Source: Balneolaceae bacterium
GTDB taxonomy: Bacteria > Bacteroidota > Rhodothermia > Balneolales > Balneolaceae
Reading direction: 5' to 3'
DNA: 64,000 bases
Assembly: GCA_009711805.1 (NCBI GenBank)
Contig: VEMX01000007.1
Coordinates: 1-64,000, forward strand
Part shown: piece after piece, positions 54,877 through 63,527 of the stretch
Layout of the letters: every line of letters begins with the position of its first letter
Position numbering within the stretch: the stretch's first letter is position 1
Notes under the pieces: model-generated
The model's input: only the letters and a program-made list of their open reading frames with translations
Databases searched by the model: none
What the model was told of the DNA's origin: nothing
Position numbers and translations under genes: made by a program

Positions 54877-55082
54877 GGATTCTCCTATTGGAATGCCTTC
54901 GGCAGAACCCTCGGTATCGAGGGGAGGCGTATGGAAATAAGATAAAGTGCCAGCTGTTAGGTAAAGAAATGCGGAGAGGGAGGGATTCTCCCATTGGGAT
55001 GCCTTCGGCAGAACCCTCGGTATCGAGGGGGCGTATGGAAATAAGATAAAGTGCCAGCTGTTAGGTAAAGAAATGCGGAGAG
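54873..55082. repeat. two tandem units derived from the tRNA-Ser 3' end
   Basis: Units 54873-54978 (106 bp) and 54979-55082 (104 bp) are nearly identical (2-nt indel and few changes). Each begins with GGAGGGATTC, the same sequence as the tRNA T-arm/acceptor (55083-55092), carries a 22-nt insert before GAACCCTCG, and ends with the flank and GCGGAGAGG that lead into the next copy. The third copy is the real tRNA. This is typical of duplication by repeated integration or replication slippage at a tRNA 3' end. Confidence 0.7.
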
Positions 55083-55164
55083 GGAGGGATTCGAACCCTC
55101 GATACCGTGTTGACGGTATACTCCCTTAGCAGGGGAGCGCTTTAAGCCACTCAGCCACCTCTCC
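55076..55164 (-). tRNA. tRNA-Ser(GCU)
   Basis: Read on minus from 55164: GGAGAGGTGGCTGAGTGGCT begins the acceptor and D arm, the anticodon stem-loop is CTCCC-CTGCTAA-GGGAG with anticodon GCT (reads AGC/AGU), a long class II variable arm (TATACCGTCAACACGGTAT) follows, then the T arm GAGGG-TTCGAAT-CCCTC and the acceptor CCTCTCC with G as discriminator. The CCA is not encoded. The gene lies at the end of the tandem repeats that duplicate its 3' part. Confidence 0.93.
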
Positions 55165-55253
55165 TTTTTCAAGAGCCACAAATATATGGAGCTTTTACGC
55201 CTAATAGCAACCCCAACTCCCGATTCTTTTATTTTCTTGTCAACCAGAACCAA

Positions 55254-58200
55254 TCAACAAACACTATCGGCTAATTCTACTATAAATACCGTTCCTTTCC
55301 CCTCTTCCGATTCTACATGAATCCAACCTTCATGCATGTGTACCATATCTTTGCAAAGCATAAGCCCCAGGCCACTCCCTTTCTCATCTGCGGTTCCTGT
55401 CCGGGAGGTATCTGCCCCCACTTTCATCAATTTATTGCGAATCTCCTCCGGCATCCCAATTCCGGTATCTGACACCTGCAGATAACATGTATTGCCCCGC
55501 GCATATATCTCTACCTCAACCTTATCTCCTTTATTGGTAAACTTGAGTGCATTTGACAGCAAATTACGCATGACCGTATCTATCATATCCTTGTCAGCTT
55601 CAATAGTTATTTCTTCTTCCGAAGTAATCGACAAGGTAACATTCTTATGCTGCGCAATAGGACTTACGAGCTTTACATTTTTGTTTATCAATTTATTGAG
55701 CTGAAATTGTTGAAGATTCAGTTTAAGATTTCCTGTTTGAAGAGAAGCCCACTGCAACAGGTTCTCTACCAACTGATGAAGCCTATTTGACGAATCGTTA
55801 ATCTCTTTAAGGCTTTCTCTGAGTTCCTGCCGATCTATTTCATCAAAATCTTCGATCAACATCTCTGAATAAGCCATCATAGCTTGAAAAGGGTTTCGAA
55901 GGTCATGAGCAATAATGGAGAAAAACTGATCTTTTGCGTCATTGATTTCTTTGAGGCTTTTAGCCTGTTTTTCGATAATCTGGTTTTGGCTTTCTATTTC
56001 GCTTTTTTCTTTTCGGATTTGATGGGTTTGTTCCCTGATTACACTTTTCAGTTTCTTCTGCTTTCGCATCAAATACTGATATCTTACTTTAGAAAAGCCG
56101 ATAGTGGTAATCCCCACCACAGTAATTATCAAAAAATAGAACCAGGTTTGTTCGTAAAAAATTGAACGAACCTCTATACTTGCCGTGGTTACTTGCCTGC
56201 CCCAAACTCCATCATTACTGGCTGCCAAAACTTTAAATGTATATGTCCCTGCCGGAACGTCGGTGTATGTGGCCCAATACTCATTGCTTACCTCTTTCCA
56301 TCCTTTATCATAGCCTTCCAGCATATATCTGAACCTGACTTTTTCGGGAGCTGAATAGGATAATCCATGAAAATTAATTCTGAAATTTTTCACTCCAGAT
56401 TCCAGTGTAATTTCTTTTCCGTCGTACATATTTTCTTCCGCAAAAACATTCCGTATAACAGCTATTGGAGGTACTGCATTATCTGTATTGGGTTCTATTT
56501 CTATAATTGCAATTCCATTTTGGGTAGCAAACCAATAGTCATTACCCGATGTTTTTAATCCGCCTTGCTGAAAACCTCCATTGCACTCGGGATTTCTCAT
56601 TCCCTCTTCCCGGTCATACTGTATGATATTGTAAAAGGTATTATTTCCCTCTATATACGCATTCAACTCAGACTTCTTTACTTTAAAAACGCCTTTATTG
56701 GAAGACATCCATAACCAACCATTCTCATCTTCAGATATATGATGTATAATATGATCGGGCAGGTCATCCTTTAAGCCTATATGATCTATGCGGCCTTCCT
56801 TTAACCTGTTTAATCCCCTGTTCTCTGTTCCAACCCAAATAATATCCGAATCATCTTTATCTACATATATAGAACGTATGTTATCCGATGCCAGGCCTTC
56901 CTCTTCATTTATGGTGTTAAATTCTCCATCGTAAAAATAGCTAAGCCCTCCATCTGCCGTTCCCAACCAAAGACCTCCTTTTGGATCTTCTTCTATATAG
57001 CGAACCAGGTTCCCAGCCAGCCCATCTTCTTTAGTATATTTAATATGTTCTTCGTTCTCCGGATCAAACTTAACCAGCCCTCCATGGGTTCCTATCCACA
57101 TGGTAGAATCGCTGGCAATAAAAATTGACCGTACATCATTTATGCCTTTTTCAAATCCCAGTTTATATTTTTTTACGCCTTCATCATTATATCTTTCTAT
57201 TCCATCTTCATAATATCCAACCCATATATTGCCTTCATGATCTTCATTAAAAGCATGAGCTATACCTCTGCTCATAATCCCCCCCTCGCGGTACCTGCTT
57301 ATAAAATGGCCTTCCAGTACATTAACTCCATGATCCCTCGTTCCAATCCAAAACCGCCCCTTACTGTCTTCAAAAATCCCTAAAATATTGTTTCCGGAAA
57401 GCCCTTCCTCTTTCCCTATAACATCTATCTTGGGGCTTTTCAATCGTATTATTCCATTTCGGGTTGTTGCCAACCAGATATTTCGCTCTCTATCTTCAAA
57501 AATATCTGAATAGTATAAGTCTGGAATCACTCCTTCCTTCGAGAGTTTTCTTAGCTTTCCCTCTGTAAATTGACTAATCTCCCCATACGTACCCAGTAAC
57601 CATCTTATTCCTTTAGAGTCTTTTAAAATTTGTTTATAATAAATGCTTTTTCCAGGCTGTTCTTCCAGAAGAGTTATTATGTTGTTTTCGTATTTGTATA
57701 ATCCCCTGCTTGTACTTACCAGGTTTACTTCATCATCAGTATATATGTACAAAACTTCTTCGCCTTTAAGCATCTCAAATTTAGCCGGCTCAAAGAGTTG
57801 TCCGTTTTTCATTACCCCCAATCCATTTGTAGATCCAACAACAAGCTCTCCATTGTTTAAGTAAAGAACATCATTAAACCGGTTTTCAGAAGCGGTATCT
57901 GAAATATTATATATATCTACTTGGTTGTCGTAAAGATGTAGGAGACCATCGTAGGTAGACATCCATATAGAGTGATCCGGAGCTTCATAGATATAGGAAA
58001 TGCGGTTTTGACTGGCCGTTTCTCTTGTAATTATTCTATTAAATGTGCCGTTTTCATACTTAAATAATCCATCATAAGTACCAAACCACATATGATTCAT
58101 TGAATCTTCCATCATATAGGTAACGGTGGTGCTGATAAAACCTTTTTTCTCATCAAAATGTTTAAACTTCCCCTCCGGAGTTATCAGCATAACTCCATCG

Positions 58201-58511
58201 TTCTCCAGTGTTACCCAAACCCCAACCCCTTCTTGCCTATATACTTTATCAGCCCTGTTTTGGGCCATTTCAGCAGTATTTGCATGATTATAGATTTCAA
58301 ACTCCAATCCATCAAAACGAGCCATTCCATCATAGGTAGCCACCCAGAGGTAACCTTGCTCATCTTGAAAAATAGAATTTACCGTATTGACCGGAAGTCC
58401 ATCTTCTACATTCCATGCCCTTGAGATATATGGATCTTTCTCATATACCAGCTGAGTCTCCTTGACGTACTGCTCCTGAAATGTTATTAAAAACAATAGT
58501 AGTGCAATCAT
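55254..58511 (-). CDS. propeller-domain sensor histidine kinase
   Basis: 1085-residue membrane kinase with a large periplasmic sensor. The first ~690 residues form two seven-bladed propellers of Reg_prop repeats, with repeated words such as GYLWVATYDGMARFDGLEFE and NIWVGYYEDGIERYNDEG. A Y_Y_Y domain (about 705-775, PEKVRFRYMLEGYDKGW), one membrane helix (about 789-806), a coiled linker, HisKA with His869 (FSIIAHDLRNPF) and HATPase (N box DTVMRNLLSNALKFTNKG, GIGMPEE, GSGLGLMLCKDMV) follow. It ends in the HATPase, unlike hybrid HTCS proteins with receiver and AraC domains. Such sensors usually detect polysaccharide fragments. No response regulator is next to it. Confidence 0.92.
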   Translation of the reverse strand: MIALLLFLITFQEQYVKETQLVYEKDPYISRAWNVEDGLPVNTVNSIFQDEQGYLWVATYDGMARFDGLEFEIYNHANTAEMAQNRADKVYRQEGVGVWVTLENDGVMLITPEGKFKHFDEKKGFISTTVTYMMEDSMNHMWFGTYDGLFKYENGTFNRIITRETASQNRISYIYEAPDHSIWMSTYDGLLHLYDNQVDIYNISDTASENRFNDVLYLNNGELVVGSTNGLGVMKNGQLFEPAKFEMLKGEEVLYIYTDDEVNLVSTSRGLYKYENNIITLLEEQPGKSIYYKQILKDSKGIRWLLGTYGEISQFTEGKLRKLSKEGVIPDLYYSDIFEDRERNIWLATTRNGIIRLKSPKIDVIGKEEGLSGNNILGIFEDSKGRFWIGTRDHGVNVLEGHFISRYREGGIMSRGIAHAFNEDHEGNIWVGYYEDGIERYNDEGVKKYKLGFEKGINDVRSIFIASDSTMWIGTHGGLVKFDPENEEHIKYTKEDGLAGNLVRYIEEDPKGGLWLGTADGGLSYFYDGEFNTINEEEGLASDNIRSIYVDKDDSDIIWVGTENRGLNRLKEGRIDHIGLKDDLPDHIIHHISEDENGWLWMSSNKGVFKVKKSELNAYIEGNNTFYNIIQYDREEGMRNPECNGGFQQGGLKTSGNDYWFATQNGIAIIEIEPNTDNAVPPIAVIRNVFAEENMYDGKEITLESGVKNFRINFHGLSYSAPEKVRFRYMLEGYDKGWKEVSNEYWATYTDVPAGTYTFKVLAASNDGVWGRQVTTASIEVRSIFYEQTWFYFLIITVVGITTIGFSKVRYQYLMRKQKKLKSVIREQTHQIRKEKSEIESQNQIIEKQAKSLKEINDAKDQFFSIIAHDLRNPFQAMMAYSEMLIEDFDEIDRQELRESLKEINDSSNRLHQLVENLLQWASLQTGNLKLNLQQFQLNKLINKNVKLVSPIAQHKNVTLSITSEEEITIEADKDMIDTVMRNLLSNALKFTNKGDKVEVEIYARGNTCYLQVSDTGIGMPEEIRNKLMKVGADTSRTGTADEKGSGLGLMLCKDMVHMHEGWIHVESEEGKGTVFIVELADSVC

Positions 58512-58756
58512 TGCCCACCGCGTAAAAATCTATAATACTGAAACCTAAAGTAAACTATATTTTATCTAAATAAGGAACCAAATCAAAACTTTTTATAAAA
58601 AAGCTACATATGATTTTTCCCATCAGTGCAAAAGCAATAAAAAAGGAGCCTTCTTAATTCATCCTCTTATTTCTGGCTTCTCCCAGAAAAACAGTTTATG
58701 CATTTCTCTCTTAACTTTATCTACCAGACCTGCCTTGGCCGCTTTAATTGCTCTTA
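58512..58756. other. intergenic region
   Basis: AT-rich region between the kinase and hpt genes, which lie on the same strand. I see no ORF or clear terminator. Confidence 0.35.
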
Positions 58757-59320
58757 CTATGCATCATCCAGCACATAGATTTGGGCAAGATTTCTTCCCT
58801 CCTGAGCGTAATCCAATCCATATCCCAAGACAAAAGCATCGGGTATTTCAAACCCTACATAATCAAGCTGCACATCATATTTAGTAGCTTCCTTTTTGTG
58901 GAGTAAGGTGAGTACGGATACCGATTCAGGATTATATTTCTTTACATTCTCAACCAGGTAATTCATAGAAAGCCCTGTGTCTACAATATCTTCGACCAGT
59001 ATAATATGTCTGCCTTCAATTTTGGCATCTATATGCTTCAGTTCCGTAACTTTACCAGACGACACTTTCTCATCTCCATAGCTACTTAGTTTCATAAAAT
59101 CTACTTCACAGGAAATAGATACATGTCGCATAATATCAGCCAAAAAAATGAAAGCCCCATTCAGCACACCAATAAAAATCGGTTTCTTGCCTTCAAACTC
59201 TTTATTCAACTGATTACCAAGTTGAGATAGGCGTTCTTCCAACTGTTCTTTGGTTATGAAAACTTTAAAACTCTCATCATTACATGTTACTTCTTCGGGC
59301 AAATAAAAAGATGAACTCAT
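58757..59320 (-). CDS. hpt: hypoxanthine phosphoribosyltransferase
   Basis: Purine salvage: hypoxanthine or guanine + PRPP to IMP/GMP. 187 residues. The PRPP motif is IILVEDIVDTGLSMNYLVENVKKY, preceded by FIGVLNGAFIFLADIMRHVSISCEVDFMKLSSYGD (flexible loop) and followed by LDYVGFEIPDAFVLGYGLDYAQEGRNLAQIYVL. It follows tilS without a gap: its ATG at 59320 directly follows the tilS stop (59321). hpt after tilS is the common arrangement in many bacteria. Confidence 0.96.
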   Translation of the reverse strand: MSSSFYLPEEVTCNDESFKVFITKEQLEERLSQLGNQLNKEFEGKKPIFIGVLNGAFIFLADIMRHVSISCEVDFMKLSSYGDEKVSSGKVTELKHIDAKIEGRHIILVEDIVDTGLSMNYLVENVKKYNPESVSVLTLLHKKEATKYDVQLDYVGFEIPDAFVLGYGLDYAQEGRNLAQIYVLDDA

Positions 59321-60664
59321 CTATTTAGTAGGTTTAATCGTCAAATATGTTGTTGTGTTTTCATCGCATTTTGCCAGTTCAGAAATTGCACCCTTTGCTG
59401 ATTCAGAAACTGGACCTGGATATATAATGGCGTAAATAGTACTATCTGATCCACACAAAACCAAAGTTTTTTCTTTTAAATTTGACGCTATTTTTCGATT
59501 TGTTAAATGATCTGAAATTTTCTGACTTCCCTTCATACCAAACGGAATAAACCGGTCGCCATGCTTCCAGTGCCTTATCTGCAATGGCCAATCTAAAGCT
59601 TCCGCATCAATATATAATCCCGTTCTGGATTTTATGCCTTTAGTAAGACGAATATTCACGCCCCCTACGGTATACTTATCCTCCAGGTGTTGCCTGGTAA
59701 TTGGCTGCTTCCACGCTTTGTCCTCTTTTTTTTTCTGAAGAATCACCCGGTCTCTGTCTCGAATAAACTCTGCATTTCCAACAACCAGTGACTTTCCCGT
59801 TTGTAGATCTTCAATCTTACTTAATTCCTGCAACTGAGCTTTAGAGCAAGAGGTATCTCCGTTGAAGTCATCCAGCAAATGCTTAAGTATGGCCGGCTTA
59901 AGTTGCTGCGGGAGCTCAGAGAATGCGTGCACATCAAGAACAAAATCTTCTGATATCTGTGCTGTAATCCACTCGATACTTTGCTGAAACCACCCTCCCT
60001 GTTGTTGTAGTTCCAATATATTCTGTTGCCAACCCGGGAAAAACCGATCCATTTGTTCAGAGAACTCTTTTCTCAAGAAATTGCGTGCAAAACTGGATTG
60101 CAGGTTACTCTCATCAATACGATAGGGAATAGCGTTTACCTCACAAAAGTGCAGGATTTCCTCTTTACTGAAATTAAGTAATGGGCGAAATATATTCCCA
60201 TCCCAACTGCTCATACCTTGCCATGCAGTGGGAGAACTTCCCCTTAACACTTTCTGAAGGATAGTCTCAATTTGATCATCCTGATGATGAGCTGTTACAA
60301 TAGCTGCGGCTTTGTGGGCATCCCTTAATCCTTTAAAAAAATGATACCGTTCTTCACGCGCCCAGTTTTGAAAGTTCCCAATGTCGGCTGTAGAAGAATC
60401 TAACTGTATAGAACAACACTCAAACCCCCACTGAAAGGCCATTTGCTCAACCAGGTCCTGGTCTTTATCTGATGCTTCTCCCCGCTTGTTATAATTTATA
60501 TGCACCACAAGTACATTCAAATCAAGTATATGAAACAGGTAAAGTAAAGCCATAGAATCGGGACCGCCACTCACCCCAAGTACAAAGAGAGCCTCTTCCT
60601 CAAAGTATGCACCCACACTTCGGCGAAAGGAGTCAATTATATCATCTACGGCCGTTTTTTCCAT
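59321..60664 (-). CDS. tilS: tRNA(Ile)-lysidine synthase
   Basis: ATP-pyrophosphatase that modifies C34 of tRNA-Ile(CAU) to lysidine, so that it reads AUA. The 447 residues carry the PP-loop SGGPDS (32-37) with VLVVHINYNKRGEASDKD next, a TilS second motif (TAHHQDDQIETILQKVLRGSS) and a C-terminal TilS domain (RHWKHGDRFIPFGMKGSQKISDHLTNRKI). It is upstream of hpt with no gap, so they form an operon. The length fits the family. Confidence 0.95.
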   Translation of the reverse strand: MEKTAVDDIIDSFRRSVGAYFEEEALFVLGVSGGPDSMALLYLFHILDLNVLVVHINYNKRGEASDKDQDLVEQMAFQWGFECCSIQLDSSTADIGNFQNWAREERYHFFKGLRDAHKAAAIVTAHHQDDQIETILQKVLRGSSPTAWQGMSSWDGNIFRPLLNFSKEEILHFCEVNAIPYRIDESNLQSSFARNFLRKEFSEQMDRFFPGWQQNILELQQQGGWFQQSIEWITAQISEDFVLDVHAFSELPQQLKPAILKHLLDDFNGDTSCSKAQLQELSKIEDLQTGKSLVVGNAEFIRDRDRVILQKKKEDKAWKQPITRQHLEDKYTVGGVNIRLTKGIKSRTGLYIDAEALDWPLQIRHWKHGDRFIPFGMKGSQKISDHLTNRKIASNLKEKTLVLCGSDSTIYAIIYPGPVSESAKGAISELAKCDENTTTYLTIKPTK

Positions 60665-60786
60665 GTGAAAAGTTAGGGGCTTTAACGACGGTATTCAATG
60701 GATAAATGAAATAGCTGTGTGTATGGTTTCAGAGTTTATTAATTCTACTATTTGATTACTTACCGAGCACAGATTATGCAACAAAA

Positions 60787-61032
60787 TCAATTAGAACTGT
60801 ATGGTTCTATATTTACAAAATCACATCCCTCAGCACAAGCATCTTGACTCTTCTCAAATTCTGGAGTTGCCCACCTTCCAAGATGGGCAATCACTCCTCC
60901 TTCATTAAAATTTAGACAATAGTCAGCATAACAGTCTTGATTTTCACATAACGTGGGTTCTTGAGCTTTCTCTATTCCGAAAAAACTTACTGGCATTAAT
61001 ACTAATAAAAGAAAGATCATATGAATATTCAT
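60787..61032 (-). CDS. small exported Cys-rich protein
   Basis: 81 residues. A signal peptide-like N-terminus (MNIHMIFLLLVLMPVSFFGI) precedes a short acidic mature part with five Cys (positions 29, 34, 39, 66, 70: CENQDCYADYC and CAEGC). Its start overlaps the stop of the upstream propeller gene by 4 nt (ATGA). I know no family for it by sequence. The Cys pattern suggests disulfide bonds after export, or a lipid- or peptide-type processing substrate. It is the last gene of a set of two propeller proteins and two small Cys-containing proteins. Confidence 0.7.
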   Translation of the reverse strand: MNIHMIFLLLVLMPVSFFGIEKAQEPTLCENQDCYADYCLNFNEGGVIAHLGRWATPEFEKSQDACAEGCDFVNIEPYSSN

Positions 61033-62057
61033 GGCATCTTGTGTAAGCTATATTTTTTAAGGTTTACCTTTTTTTTGTCTTTTGAAGCATATTGTATTGC
61101 GTAAAGGCTCCCATTCTTATCTCCATATATGGGAAATCGATTTTGGATGTGGATTACTTTTTCGATTTGGCGTTCCCCGCCCAAATTATACACATCCATA
61201 TACTTTTTACCCGTTTTAGTATCAACAAAAATTATTACTATACGATCCTGAAATACATAAAAACCATGTGCTAAGTACTTAGCATACATAGTCGGAAGAT
61301 GCCGGAAAACGTCAAACTTTTCGGGAAACTTTGGGACACTATATATCTCATTGTTGATTCTAAACTCATTAACCAGAACCCCTTCATCATTAAAAACCTG
61401 GATAGCAGGGTCAAAAGGGTGTTTCAAGATTATAATTTTGTTCTCTGATTTTTGAATAACTGCGAAGCTAATATTTGAAAACCCGAAGGGGACATTTTCT
61501 ATTACTTTTGATTTTTTAAACAAAGTATGAGCTGGTTTTCCTGTATTCACATCATAGCATTGAACCGAATTCCCATCTTTGGCAATGGCTCCTCCTGTAT
61601 GTGTACAAAGCATTTCATTTACTATAATTAAATCTACCGCCTGGTTGAGAATAGCAACAGATCGTTTAAAAACCCCGTTTTTTGAAAATATACTTACTCT
61701 CTCTAAATATGGGTCAGAAATATAAACCTGGTCATTATCATCTATATGGATATCTGAAGCTTTCTCAAATTTCCCAGGTTCATTTCCTTTGCCTCCAAAA
61801 GTAAACTTCAGCTGCATATCTTGATCATAAACAGTTATCAACCCTTGTTTAGCATCTAATACATAAAGGTCACCATCAGAATTAAAATCTATTTCTACCT
61901 CTCCCTCCAAGACAAGTCCGTTAAGTTGTTTTTCACTTTCGACCTTATAAACATCCTCAAATTCCTTTCCATACCATTGAGAGTAAATATTTTGGCTTGT
62001 CATCAATAACGAGCAAATCAGAACTAATCGTAACACCCTTTTATCAAGAAATTTCAC
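61029..62057 (-). CDS. exported six-bladed beta-propeller protein (second paralog)
   Basis: 342 residues with a signal peptide (VLRLVLICSLLMTSQNIYSQ) and repeating NHL-like blades such as VEIDFNSDGDLYVLDAKQGLITVYDQ, KFTFGGKGNEPGKFEKASDIHIDDNDQVYISDPYLERVSIFSKNG and later strands (PIYGDKNGSLYAIQY). It is closely related to the upstream gene (62054-63076), probably by tandem duplication. The start is GTG, overlapping the stop of that gene by 4 nt. Bacteroidota carry exported six-bladed propeller proteins of unknown role next to small secreted Cys-containing proteins, and this operon has that layout. The biochemical function is unknown. Confidence 0.8.
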   Translation of the reverse strand: MKFLDKRVLRLVLICSLLMTSQNIYSQWYGKEFEDVYKVESEKQLNGLVLEGEVEIDFNSDGDLYVLDAKQGLITVYDQDMQLKFTFGGKGNEPGKFEKASDIHIDDNDQVYISDPYLERVSIFSKNGVFKRSVAILNQAVDLIIVNEMLCTHTGGAIAKDGNSVQCYDVNTGKPAHTLFKKSKVIENVPFGFSNISFAVIQKSENKIIILKHPFDPAIQVFNDEGVLVNEFRINNEIYSVPKFPEKFDVFRHLPTMYAKYLAHGFYVFQDRIVIIFVDTKTGKKYMDVYNLGGERQIEKVIHIQNRFPIYGDKNGSLYAIQYASKDKKKVNLKKYSLHKMP

Positions 62058-63076
62058 TTACCTATTCTTCCTTTGTATCTATATTTTTTCAGTTTTAGCC
62101 CTTCCTTGTCTTCAGTATAACTAAACGAATACAACGCACCATTTTCATCTGCATAAACCGGATATCTTTTTTCAAAGCGGATGGGTTTCTCAAGCTTTCT
62201 ATTTCCTTCTAAATCAAATAAATCTACATATTTTATTCCTGTTCCAAGCTCAACATAAACCGCTATCAACATTCCCTTAGCTACATATATCCCATGTATC
62301 ATTGAAGTGGCATAATCTTTAATGTTGTGGCTTTGAATATTATATGAGTCAGGAATCTCAGGTTGTTTAAAAATTGCATTATCTATTTTAAATATCTGCT
62401 GCACTTTTCCTTCCGAATTAACTATACGAACCTTGCCATCTAAAGGGTGACTAAGAGCCACCAACAATTGGCCGGTAGTTTGTATTGTACTAAAACTTGC
62501 GTTAGAATAGCTTAGCATTTTTCCTGCAATAGCAAGTGTAGGAGGTAAAAAGTCCACCTCAGCCTTTCCATTTAATTTATTGAAGCACTGTACGGTGTTA
62601 TCATCTGCAAGTGGAACAATGGCCCCTGTATGTGCGCATAGATAGTCGTCGATTTCCACTAAATCCATATAAGGTTTCTCTACAATATATGAATTCAAGA
62701 AATCACCTGATGCAGAAAAAATGCTAATCCGCCTCAATCCAACATCCAGCACATATACTATGTCATCTTCCCCAATATATAAATCAATGGGTCGTCTAAA
62801 TTCTCCCGGCCCACTTCCTTTTTGCCCAAATCTATTCCTTTCTACCAACTCCTGATCGTAAACAATAATGGCCAACTGTTGCCTGTCGAGTATATAGAGT
62901 TCTCCCTTTGAGTTAAAATCGATTTCCATTGCTCCACTTAACAGGTCTCCCTTCAATACCTGTTCACTACTTAATTCAAAATAATCAGAGAACCCGGCTG
63001 TTGACTGTGCGTTTGAAACCCACTTAAAACCTACATTAATACAAAAAAAACAGACAATAACTCTATACAAATTCAT
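62054..63076 (-). CDS. exported six-bladed beta-propeller protein (first paralog)
   Basis: 340 residues. A hydrophobic N-terminus (about 4-18) precedes NHL-like blades: MEIDFNSKGELYILDRQQLAIIVYDQ, RNRFGQKGSGPGEFRRPIDLYIGEDDIVYVLDVGLRRISIFSASGDF and KYVDLFDLEGNRKLEKPIRFEKRYPVYADENGALYSF at the end. It matches the downstream paralog along its whole length. It lies 112 bp after the small protein gene (63189-63404), with a hairpin between. The likely place is the periplasm or cell surface. It could bind a small peptide, a polysaccharide or a partner protein; none of these is shown by the sequence. Confidence 0.8.
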   Translation of the reverse strand: MNLYRVIVCFFCINVGFKWVSNAQSTAGFSDYFELSSEQVLKGDLLSGAMEIDFNSKGELYILDRQQLAIIVYDQELVERNRFGQKGSGPGEFRRPIDLYIGEDDIVYVLDVGLRRISIFSASGDFLNSYIVEKPYMDLVEIDDYLCAHTGAIVPLADDNTVQCFNKLNGKAEVDFLPPTLAIAGKMLSYSNASFSTIQTTGQLLVALSHPLDGKVRIVNSEGKVQQIFKIDNAIFKQPEIPDSYNIQSHNIKDYATSMIHGIYVAKGMLIAVYVELGTGIKYVDLFDLEGNRKLEKPIRFEKRYPVYADENGALYSFSYTEDKEGLKLKKYRYKGRIGK

Positions 63077-63097
63077 AGAAATAATTAAGTAATAAAT

Positions 63098-63123
63098 TTC
63101 CCCGGGGTAATACCACCGGGGAA
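63098..63123. promoter_or_regulatory. hairpin between the small Cys protein gene and the propeller genes
   Basis: TTCCCCGG and CCGGGGAA form a perfect 8-bp stem around GGTAATACCA, which can pair with itself (GGT/ACC), so an extended hairpin is possible. On minus it is followed by ATTTATTAC, not a strong T-run. It may act as a partial terminator or stabilise the short upstream mRNA, letting the small protein be made in excess over the propeller proteins. Confidence 0.5.
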
Positions 63124-63188
63124 TTCTTTTAGTTTAAAATTATAAATCCCAAAACGGAATCGATAACAATTTCCAAAAAACACTTACC

Positions 63189-63404
63189 CTACTCTACAAT
63201 AATATCAGCACAGGGATAACTTTCTGGACTACATGGAACAATTGTTGCCTGCCAATCTACACAAGCTATTTTACTTTCACCCGTCACACCATCCAAGCAA
63301 GAAATCATGTACAAATCCTCAATTTCGGCGGTTGTTTTATTCAATGATGCGGAGACAAAAACACTTGTTACTATAAATAAACATATAAATGTTATTCTTT
63401 TCAT
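63189..63404 (-). CDS. small exported Cys-containing protein, first gene of the propeller operon
   Basis: 71 residues: a signal peptide (MKRITFICLFIVTSVFVSAS) then a mature part with four Cys (about 36, 48, 58, 64) including MISCLDGVTGESKIACVDW and CSPESYPCADIIVE. No strong family match by eye. The size, signal peptide and Cys spread, and the place in front of two propeller genes, resemble Bacteroides operons in which NVEALA-type small secreted proteins accompany six-bladed propellers. The literal NVEALA word is absent, so the link is by layout and not by sequence. It could be a structural peptide, a signal or a processing substrate. Confidence 0.7.
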   Translation of the reverse strand: MKRITFICLFIVTSVFVSASLNKTTAEIEDLYMISCLDGVTGESKIACVDWQATIVPCSPESYPCADIIVE

Positions 63405-63527
63405 AATCTAATACTTAGGATTAAAACTGAACAACCATTGTAAAAAAAAAACATTTCATCTCCAAATGAAAATAAACGTTCTCTTTTATTAACGAACTTC
63501 CATTACACTCTCAATAACTCCCTTCCT

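Noticed and set aside
54606-55049. 147-codon plus-strand ORF across the repeats
   Set aside because: Composed of repeat words (HAELHGVRRRVARRE, NPRYRGE); no family similarity; same words recur in both repeat copies.
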